Assembly: GCF_001650635.1 (NCBI RefSeq)
Contig: NZ_LWQU01000144.1
Span: forward strand, 1-32,674
Reading direction: 5' to 3'
Source of the DNA: Magnetospirillum moscoviense
GTDB lineage: Bacteria; Pseudomonadota; Alphaproteobacteria; Rhodospirillales; Magnetospirillaceae
DNA: 32,674 nt
The notes beneath the pieces are model-generated. The model was not told where the DNA came from and searched no databases. It saw nothing but the letters and a program-made list of their open reading frames with translations. Positions 26,341-32,674 of the stretch are shown here, piece after piece (within the stretch, counting starts at the first letter, position 1; each line of letters opens with the position of its first letter). Made by a program: the position numbers and the translations under genes.

Positions 26341-26373
26341 CGCGGCCCCGGCAACGAGCTTTGGGCGACACCA

Positions 26374-28524
26374 TCAACTCCCTCTGGGCAGTTCCACATG
26401 GAAAGCCGTTCCTTCGCCCAGTGAAGATTCCACCCAGATACGGCCATTATGCTGGTCGACAATCTTTTTGCAGATAGCGAGGCCGATGCCAGTTCCCTCG
26501 TACTTATCGGGGGTGTGGAGCCGCTTGAACACGCCGAAAATGGTGTCGTGATAGATCTGCTCGATGCCGATGCCGTTATCCCTGACCGTCACGACATGGC
26601 TCATGGGGCCGGTCGCGGCGGTGATGGTCACCACGGGAGGGCGTTCCGGCAGGCTGTACTTGATGGCGTTGCCGATCAGGTTCTGGAACAGCCGGACCAG
26701 ATCGGCGGGGTCGCATTGAATCATGGGCAGCGCTCCCACGATATCCACCCTGCCATTGGCGTCGATGATGTTGGAGTGCAGATTGGCGCAGGACTCGTGC
26801 ACGACTTCGCTCAAAGCGACGAGTGCGACAGGCTTGGCGTTGCGGCCGATCCGCGAGAACTCCAGCAGATCAACGACCAACTGGTCCATGCGCACCGCTC
26901 CGTCATGAGCAAAGGCGATGAACTCACGGGCATCGGCGTCCAACTTGTCCCCATAGCGGCGCTCCAGCAGGGAGACGTAACTGGAAACCTGACGCAGCGG
27001 AGAACGTAGATCGTGGGATGCGATATAAGCGAATTGCTCCAACTCGGCATTCGAGCGGGCAAGATCGCGACGGATGGCGTCTTCTTCCAGCACGGCACCG
27101 ATCCAACGCGCCAATAGCCGCATGAACTCCTTGTCGCCATCGTCGAAATCCCGTGGACTCGATGTCGTGGAACAGAAGTTCACCGTGCCATAAGCCTTGC
27201 CCCGGACACGGATCGGGACTCCGACATAGCTTTCAAGTCCATGGGTACGGTAACAGGGATGATCAGCATGGGGCGAGCGCGCCCAGTGGGCGATGGCGAC
27301 CACATCGTCCTGCTCCATCACCAGGGCGCAATACGTGCTGGCGAGGTCAAAATCGGCCATAGCCGTTTCTTCGGAGGCAGAGTGATGCTCAACGGTGAAC
27401 CGGCTGCCTTCAACCCGGCTGATCATTCCCATGGAAAGGTCCAGGTGCCGCCGCCCCAGGTCGAGGGCATCGGCCAGCTTTTGCGATGCCGGCCCAGGAG
27501 GCAGGGCAGCGATCTCGCTCAACACCCGAAGATTCTCGTATTGGCGGCGCAACAGCGCCGTCCGATCGGTCAATGCCAGCTCAATACGCTTGCGCTCGGT
27601 GATGTCCTCGTGAACCAGTACGACTTCCGGAACGGAATCGCCCTGTCCGAGGATAGGATAGGCATAGCCGTGCACCCAGCGGTCTTCGCCTTGCTCGCCG
27701 TCGGCAACGACATGAATGGCCGAAATTTCCAGGCTGCGCCCCGCTAAACCCTCAACAAGAAGACTCTCCGCGCCTATCTGGTTGAGAACAGGATGCCCAC
27801 CACCAGCGACAGGGATGGAGGAAGCCTGCCCCCATAACCTTACCCAAGCCCGGTTCGACATTCGAGGAACCGACTCGGCATCGACGATCTGGATGGCCAG
27901 GGGGCTTTGTTCAAAGATGGCGCGAAATCGAATTTCGGACTCCCGTAACGCCATTTCGGCCCGGTTGCGCTCAGTGACGTCCATGGCGGTAGAAAGACAG
28001 CGCCACCCTTCGCCCCACCCATCACCCAACCGGACGCTTTCCAGGTTCACCGGAAAAGGGGGGCGCTGATCCGGCAACAGCCATAGCTCGGTGGAGGCGC
28101 GCCCGACGCTTCGCACCGTGGCGAAATGATCGTCCAGGTCATGACGGCATTTCTTGTCGATGAACAGCAGGAACGGCTTGCCGGCGATACGGCCCTTGGT
28201 TCTGCCCAGCATCCCCATTCCGGTGATATTGGCATCCACCACCGAGACGTTATCGTCGATGATGAAATAGCCGACGGGCGAATATTCGAACAGGTCGCGA
28301 TAGCGGGCGCTGACCTTCTCGATATGCCCCTGGGCCTGGTGAAGCTCCTCGTTCTGCGCCCGCAACTCCTCTTGATGAACTTGGAGGTTATGCAGGGCTT
28401 CCGTCATTCGTCGTTGGACACCGTCCAGCGGCCGATTACGTAGCGCCTCGACCTCCTTGAGGAGTGCTAGATTCTCAGCCTCAAGCTGAGCCTTAGTTTT
28501 CGATTTACCACTTCTACCCATCAT
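26374..28524 (-). CDS. sensor histidine kinase, PAS-PAS-GAF
   Basis: A 716-residue protein without transmembrane segments. An N-terminal coiled coil (about 8-70) is followed by a first PAS domain (about 72-187, DLFEYSPVGYFIIDDN), a second PAS domain with PAC (about 197-315, ending HEDITERKR), a GAF domain (about 335-480), a HisKA domain with H504 (FAYIASHDLRSPLRQ) and a HATPase domain (about 605-716: NLIGNAIKYS, DNGIGI, GTGIGLAI). The H box and ATPase resemble those of phytochrome-type kinases, but the GAF has no recognised bilin site. There is no receiver domain and no adjacent response regulator, so it is an orphan cytoplasmic sensor. It diverges from the CheB-CheR hybrid kinase, with about 150 bases between them. 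Confidence 0.9.
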   Translation of the reverse strand: MMGRSGKSKTKAQLEAENLALLKEVEALRNRPLDGVQRRMTEALHNLQVHQEELRAQNEELHQAQGHIEKVSARYRDLFEYSPVGYFIIDDNVSVVDANITGMGMLGRTKGRIAGKPFLLFIDKKCRHDLDDHFATVRSVGRASTELWLLPDQRPPFPVNLESVRLGDGWGEGWRCLSTAMDVTERNRAEMALRESEIRFRAIFEQSPLAIQIVDAESVPRMSNRAWVRLWGQASSIPVAGGGHPVLNQIGAESLLVEGLAGRSLEISAIHVVADGEQGEDRWVHGYAYPILGQGDSVPEVVLVHEDITERKRIELALTDRTALLRRQYENLRVLSEIAALPPGPASQKLADALDLGRRHLDLSMGMISRVEGSRFTVEHHSASEETAMADFDLASTYCALVMEQDDVVAIAHWARSPHADHPCYRTHGLESYVGVPIRVRGKAYGTVNFCSTTSSPRDFDDGDKEFMRLLARWIGAVLEEDAIRRDLARSNAELEQFAYIASHDLRSPLRQVSSYVSLLERRYGDKLDADAREFIAFAHDGAVRMDQLVVDLLEFSRIGRNAKPVALVALSEVVHESCANLHSNIIDANGRVDIVGALPMIQCDPADLVRLFQNLIGNAIKYSLPERPPVVTITAATGPMSHVVTVRDNGIGIEQIYHDTIFGVFKRLHTPDKYEGTGIGLAICKKIVDQHNGRIWVESSLGEGTAFHVELPRGS

Positions 28525-28674
28525 CTTAGTATGACGATCATGAATATCTTTCCCGTAACTATGACAGGCGACCTCAGCATAAAAGAAATAGCCATAGGAT
28601 GCGACAAATTATAAGGTTCCTAACAAAGGCGGCAGGGTTCATATGCGGTCATTAACGGGCATTTGGGGGCGATA
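28525..28674. promoter_or_regulatory. divergent promoter region of the two sensor kinases
   Basis: About 150 bases between divergent starts, AT-rich in the middle (for example gcgacaaattataaggttcc near 28605). It must hold both promoters; no specific operator is recognised. Confidence 0.4.
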
Positions 28675-31600
28675 ATGGCACGTAAGCCGAGTGCGCAAAG
28701 CTCTGCGCTGAATGAGACATCCATCGGGGCAGAGCCGGATGCGGTTGTCGAAGTCTCCAAGAAGACAAGGGCGCGCCGCAGCAACCTGTATGTTGTAGGG
28801 GTCGGTGCCTCGGCGGGCGGGCTGGAAGCCCTGCGCCCCTTCGTGGCCAATCTGCCGTTTGCGGTCAACATGGCCTATGTCATCGTCCAGCATCTATCGC
28901 CGGCCTATCGCAGCATGATGGTCCAGCTATTGGCGCGCGAGACCAAGTTGCCGGTGGAGGAGATCAAGGACGGCACCGTCCTGGTCGCCAACACCATCTA
29001 CATCACCCCCCCCAACAAGGACGTCCGGGTCAAAAATTCGACGCTGTGGCTGCGTGAGCCTTCCGCCCCGCTGGGGCCGAAGCCGTCGGTGGATGTGTTC
29101 TTTGCCTCTCTGGCCGAGGATCGCGGCCAGCACGCCATAGGGGTGATCCTGTCGGGAACCGGCAGCGATGGTGCGCACGGGATGCGTGCCATCAAGGCCA
29201 GTGGCGGCCTGACCGTAGCCCAAGAACCCGAGACGGCCAAATATGATGGAATGCCCAAGGCAGCCATCGATTCCGGCTGCGTCGACCAGACCTTACCGCC
29301 CGATGGAATCGGCCCTGAACTGGCCTCCATCTCACGCTTTCCCAGGCCCGTGGTTAGCCAGAAGTCGGAAGAAACCAAGACCCAGGATACCGTCAACGAG
29401 ATCTTCCTGTTGGTCAGGAAGCGGACCGAGGTGGATTTTTCCCAATATAAATTGAACACAGTGCGTCGTCGCCTGGAACGTCGCATGGCCGCCAATCGGA
29501 TTGAGACCCTGGACTCCTATCTGGATTTCGTCCAGCGCAACCCGACTGAGTTGGATCTGTTGTGCAAGGACATCTTGATCTCGGTCACCTCATTCTTCCG
29601 CGACACCAAGGCGTTCGAGGACATTAAGGTGACGCTGGCAGAGCTTCTGGCGACCAAGCGCCCTGGTGACAGTATCCGCATTTGGGTTCCGGCCTGCGCC
29701 ACCGGCGAGGAGGCCTATACCTTTGCCATGATGTTGACCGACCTGCTGGGGGATGGCGCCAAATCCTACAAAATCCAGGTCTTCGCCACCGACATCGACA
29801 TGGACGCCATGCGCCACGCCCGCAAGGGCACCTATTCCGCAACCGCGGTCGAGGGACTGGATCGGGGGTATGTCTCGAAATACTTCGACGCCATGGGCCA
29901 AAATTATCAGATCAAGAAGCCCATCCGCGAGATGGTCGTCTTCGCCCGCCAGGATCTGATCAAGGACCCGCCCTTCGTCAAGATTGATGTTGTCAGCTGT
30001 CGTAATGTCCTGATCTATTTCAATTCTGATCTTCAGGACCGCATCTTCCAGGTCTTCCACTACGCCATCAATCCGGAAGGGCATTTGTTTCTCGGAAAGT
30101 CAGAATCGGTCGGCCATTGCACTGACCTGTTCAGGTCCATCAAGACCACCTCCAAGATCTTCCAAAAACGGATGGGCAGCCCACGCTCCAGCAATCCGGT
30201 ATTCGGGGCCTTCCGGCTCAAGGTCTCCGAATCCGCAGAAACTATGCTGCCGGTAGGGGGGGCATCCATCGAATCCATCGTCCGCGATGGTTTCGTCAAG
30301 TCGTGCATGCCCGCCAGCGTGGCAATCAATGAGAACCTGGACATTCTCTTCTATCACGGCGACGTGGACAGCTTCGTCCGCTTCCCCCAGGGGCGCCCCA
30401 ACCAGAATCTGGGCAAGCTGATCGCCGACGATTTCCGCATCGACCTTCGTGGCTTGGTCCACCGCGCCCGTGAGTCCAAAGCCATGGTCATGGGGAGTAA
30501 GCGCTCCCTTCGGGTCCGCGAGGGCGACATAATCGCTCGACTGGTGGTTCGGCCTCTTCTTTCTGATGCGGGAAGCGAAGGGCTGTTTCTGGTCAGTTGC
30601 GAGAAGGTTGAAGCCGTGGTCGAGGGCGCTCCGGTCGAGGCGGCATTGCCTCCTGGCGGTGAGACGCGTCTGAACGAGTTGGAGCAAGAGCTGACCGCCA
30701 CGCGAGAGCATCTTCAGACTGTGGTGGAGGAGTTGGAGACCTCCAACGAGGAGCTTCAGGCCCTCAACGAAGAAATGCAGGCAGCAAACGAGGAACTGCA
30801 ATCCTCCAACGAGGAGCTTGAAACCTCCAATGAGGAATTGCAATCCACCAACGAGGAACTGACCACCGTCAACGAAGAGCTTCAGGTCCGCACCTCCGAT
30901 TTGGGCGCGGCCAATGCCGATCTCCAGAACATCCAGAACAATGTCGGCTTTCCCATGCTGGTCGTTGATAAGGGGCTGCGGATCACTCGCTTTACCCATC
31001 AGGCCGCCCGACTTTTCGGGCTGCTGCCTTCCGATGCGGGGCAGCTGATCACGGCGGTGCCTAGCCAATTTCATATTAAGGACCTACGTAATCTGCTGAT
31101 GACCGTGGTTTCCAGCGGATTATCCCATGAGGACATTATCGAAGCCGAGGGGTGCATCTATCGTATGGGGATTGTCCCCTATCGGGACCTGCGGGAGCAG
31201 ACGGCGGGGGCTATCCTTACCTTTATCGATGAAACCGCCCTGCGCACCACCCAGAAGAGCCTGGAAGATACGGTTGTAAGTCTGCGCAGCACTCAAGATG
31301 AGCTGCGTGAGGCCAAGGAAATCGCCGAAAGCGCCAACCGCGCCAAATCGGAGTTCTTGGCCAATATGAGCCACGAATTGCGCACCCCGCTTAATGCCGT
31401 GCTGGGATTCGCCCAGATCATGGCCGACGAGATGTGGGGTGAAATCGGCAATGAACGATACAAGGAATATGTGGGAATCATCGTCAACAGCGGCCAGCAC
31501 CTGCTGTCGCTGATTGGGCAGGTCCTCGAAATGTCGGTGATCGAGGCTGGGCGCGCCACCATTCGCGAGAGTTCCGTCAATCTAATCGATGTCATCACAA

Positions 31601-32058
31601 GCTCGATTCGGCTGCTGTCATCCCAGGCAGAGGAAAGCAACGTCAAAATGACTGCGTTTGTTCCAGAAGAACTGCCGTTATTGCGTGGAGACATCACAGC
31701 AATCCAGCGGGTTTTAATCAATCTTCTTGGCAACTCACTTAAATTTACCAAGTCTGGTGATTCTATTACCTTGACGGCCACTCAGGACCAGAGCGGCGTG
31801 ACCATCTGCGTCAAGGATACCGGCATCGGCATCAGTCCCGCTGACTTAGATCGAGTATTGATGCCGTTTGAGCAGGGCGGCCAGCGGGTTCTGCGCAAAG
31901 AGAGCGAGGGGGTTGGTCTTGGCCTGCCCATCTCCAAGTCGCTTATGGAGTTGCACAACGGCACCCTCACCATCGACAGTATCGAGGGTAAAGGCACCAC
32001 CGCCTGCATCCACTTCCCAGGCTCGCGAGTTATAGCCATCAGTGACGCGGCTGTATGA
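28675..32058 (+). CDS. CheB-CheR-PAS-histidine kinase fusion
   Basis: A 1127-residue cytoplasmic protein. Domains in order: CheB methylesterase (about 38-220) with catalytic S46, H73 and D165; CheR methyltransferase (about 235-500: DISVTSFFRD-type motif, VPACATGEEAYT for S-adenosylmethionine binding, CRNVLIYF); a glutamate/asparagine-rich heptad coiled coil (about 660-750, repeats of NEELQ); a PAS domain (about 755-865); HisKA with H900 (MSHELRTPLNAV); and HATPase (about 1005-1120: NLLGNSLKF, DTGIGI, GLGLPIS). The CheB part lacks its own receiver and the CheR part lacks the N-terminal helical extension being separate. Such hybrids may couple receptor-like methylation to kinase output. The ATG at 28675 has GGGGGC upstream; an upstream TTG is less likely. 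Confidence 0.93.
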   Translation: MARKPSAQSSALNETSIGAEPDAVVEVSKKTRARRSNLYVVGVGASAGGLEALRPFVANLPFAVNMAYVIVQHLSPAYRSMMVQLLARETKLPVEEIKDGTVLVANTIYITPPNKDVRVKNSTLWLREPSAPLGPKPSVDVFFASLAEDRGQHAIGVILSGTGSDGAHGMRAIKASGGLTVAQEPETAKYDGMPKAAIDSGCVDQTLPPDGIGPELASISRFPRPVVSQKSEETKTQDTVNEIFLLVRKRTEVDFSQYKLNTVRRRLERRMAANRIETLDSYLDFVQRNPTELDLLCKDILISVTSFFRDTKAFEDIKVTLAELLATKRPGDSIRIWVPACATGEEAYTFAMMLTDLLGDGAKSYKIQVFATDIDMDAMRHARKGTYSATAVEGLDRGYVSKYFDAMGQNYQIKKPIREMVVFARQDLIKDPPFVKIDVVSCRNVLIYFNSDLQDRIFQVFHYAINPEGHLFLGKSESVGHCTDLFRSIKTTSKIFQKRMGSPRSSNPVFGAFRLKVSESAETMLPVGGASIESIVRDGFVKSCMPASVAINENLDILFYHGDVDSFVRFPQGRPNQNLGKLIADDFRIDLRGLVHRARESKAMVMGSKRSLRVREGDIIARLVVRPLLSDAGSEGLFLVSCEKVEAVVEGAPVEAALPPGGETRLNELEQELTATREHLQTVVEELETSNEELQALNEEMQAANEELQSSNEELETSNEELQSTNEELTTVNEELQVRTSDLGAANADLQNIQNNVGFPMLVVDKGLRITRFTHQAARLFGLLPSDAGQLITAVPSQFHIKDLRNLLMTVVSSGLSHEDIIEAEGCIYRMGIVPYRDLREQTAGAILTFIDETALRTTQKSLEDTVVSLRSTQDELREAKEIAESANRAKSEFLANMSHELRTPLNAVLGFAQIMADEMWGEIGNERYKEYVGIIVNSGQHLLSLIGQVLEMSVIEAGRATIRESSVNLIDVITSSIRLLSSQAEESNVKMTAFVPEELPLLRGDITAIQRVLINLLGNSLKFTKSGDSITLTATQDQSGVTICVKDTGIGISPADLDRVLMPFEQGGQRVLRKESEGVGLGLPISKSLMELHNGTLTIDSIEGKGTTACIHFPGSRVIAISDAAV

Positions 32059-32099
32059 CAAAGAGCCAGAAATCCTCCGTTACGCAAATCTCCGATTTG

Positions 32100-32314
32100 G
32101 TGTCGCGCTTATCGGGAATGCGCTGCGCCGTTTCCGGGGCGATCTTAGACAACTAGCCCAAGGCTTCGCCGATGATCTCGAACTTCCGCTCCGCCGCCGA
32201 ATAAACCAATTCGTTTTCAGTGAAGGTTGCCGCGTCGAGCCCGTCCAGGAAACGCATAATCGCATCAGCCGCCTGCTGGATGTCCCACAGATAGGCCCGT
32301 GCGTCACGGGGCGT
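32100..32314 (-). pseudogene. HEPN (HepT/DUF86-type) toxin, decayed
   Basis: The frame after the MNT gene reads PRDARAYLWDIQQAADAI, then ENELVYSAAERKFEIIGEAL, a clear match to the start of HepT/DUF86 HEPN toxins. It is broken three ways. The expected start codon reads ACG (32312-32314) although GAGG precedes it at a normal distance. A TAG (32153-32155) interrupts the conserved GEALG-LSKIAPE, where CAG would be expected. The match ends near RIPDKRD, before the RNase motif (Rx4-6H) of the family. HepT toxins are neutralised by an adjacent MNT nucleotidyltransferase, the remains of which overlap this frame by 11 bases. Confidence 0.8.
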
Positions 32315-32558
32315 AAACCACCTCGCGCGTCTGGTAGACCGAGGCCAGGATAAATGGGTTACGTAGCGCCCCGGATTCCACCAAGTCCACTGGACGTTTC
32401 AGCAGACGTTCAAGCGCCGCTGCAAGACCGAAATATTGCTCCAACGGCGAGATGTCGGACACCACCGGGTCGAAGGCCACCAGGAAATCGGCGTCGCTAG
32501 CCACGGGATCGAAGTCCTCCTCTCGCGCGGCCGAGCCGAACACCTCAAGCCGCCGCAC
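32304..32558 (-). pseudogene. MNT-type nucleotidyltransferase antitoxin, 5'-truncated
   Basis: An 84-codon frame beginning with the family's internal sequence RRLEVFGSAAREEDF and keeping the catalytic pattern GS...SDAD (S9, D22, D24) and D58 (PVDLVE). Full-length MntA-type proteins have about 20-25 more residues before RRLEVFGS. Here the frame meets a stop only four codons upstream, inside the end of a mobile element (junction near 32565). The N-terminal helix has therefore been lost, probably by that insertion. A GTG at 32558 could still allow translation of the core, but no ribosome binding site is seen. Partner of the decayed HEPN toxin downstream. Confidence 0.75.
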
Positions 32559-32565
32559 CGGAACC

Positions 32566-32674
32566 TGTCAATGAATCCGCGACACTGCGTCTGACAATTT
32601 AGGCAGCAATTCTCTCAGCTGGCGGATTGATCCAGACGGCATTGGGCGGGGCTGGCGGCTGCGGCGGCTTGCAT
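32566..32674 (-). mobile_element. insertion sequence end, right edge of window (partial, IS481-like?)
   Basis: The sequence from about 32566 to the window end is foreign to the MNT gene. Its outer part contains repeated TGTCA/TGACA motifs (TGTCA at 32566-32570, TGACA at 32592-32596) typical of an IS terminus, followed inward by the 3' end of a gene. The family is not certain; the TGT...ACA end style is compatible with IS481. The element's other end lies outside the window. Confidence 0.6.
32599..32674 (-). CDS. putative transposase, C-terminal fragment
   Basis: The last 24 codons of a gene read in from the right edge. The peptide ends in APPNAVWINPPAERIAA, a proline-rich tail of a kind seen at the ends of integrase-type transposases. 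The stop (TAA, 32599-32601) lies about 33 bases inside the putative IS terminus. Assignment as a transposase rests on this position and composition, not on a catalytic motif. Confidence 0.5.
   Translation of the reverse strand, partial: CKPPQPPAPPNAVWINPPAERIAA

Noticed and set aside
30700-30900. Tandem DNA repeats resembling a CRISPR or minisatellite
   Set aside because: They encode the NEELQ/SNEEL heptads of the CheB-CheR hybrid's coiled coil, a known feature of the family.
32080-32307. A 75-codon minus-strand frame starting GTG at 32307
   Set aside because: It is a shifted frame over the HEPN remnant; the HEPN-like residues are in the neighbouring frame.

Overview
The window reads as an alphaproteobacterial chromosome segment, most likely from the Rhodospirillales and possibly Magnetospirillum-like. 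The evidence is high GC with GC-rich third positions, strong AAGGAGG-type ribosome binding sites, many signalling genes (a heme-motif chemoreceptor, multi-PAS kinases, a CheB-CheR hybrid), and the acyl-CoA and acetate-type transport genes common in that order. The genus is an inference from gene content and was not tested by a search.

Region 1 (1-9093) looks accessory. The left edge is cut inside an IS5-type insertion sequence. It is followed by a compact signalling module: a chemoreceptor with a CxxCH heme motif, a STAS anti-sigma antagonist, a HATPase anti-sigma-type kinase and a convergent receiver-PP2C phosphatase. Together these have all the parts of a partner switch. Then come small secreted, membrane and OmpA-like proteins, most unassigned, with short or uninformative spacers.

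Region 2 (9094-26184) is denser and core-like. It starts with a membrane-bound class III nucleotide cyclase that carries a 2Fe-2S ferredoxin domain, followed by an ABC-F translation factor and SlyX. Next is a co-directional cluster (12903-21358): a membrane-anchored DEDDh exonuclease, a CBS-DUF294 nucleotidyltransferase, a kinase-like protein fused to a second DEDDh exonuclease, a small membrane protein, a TPR protein and a two-subunit sodium:solute symporter (DUF4212 plus the VC_2705-type large subunit) ending in a strong terminator. An AT-rich spacer packed with inverted repeats splits the cluster. After it lies a glutarate/lysine catabolic unit: a divergent LysR regulator, glutaryl-CoA dehydrogenase and a CaiB/BaiF CoA-transferase. 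A PhyH-type dioxygenase gene converges on it.

Region 3 (26374-32674) holds two divergent large sensor kinases: a PAS-PAS-GAF kinase and a CheB-CheR-PAS-kinase fusion. Beyond them is a decayed MNT-HEPN toxin-antitoxin pair. The antitoxin lacks its N-terminus where a second insertion sequence begins, and the toxin has lost its start, carries a nonsense codon and lacks its active-site end. The window is thus bounded by mobile elements on both sides.
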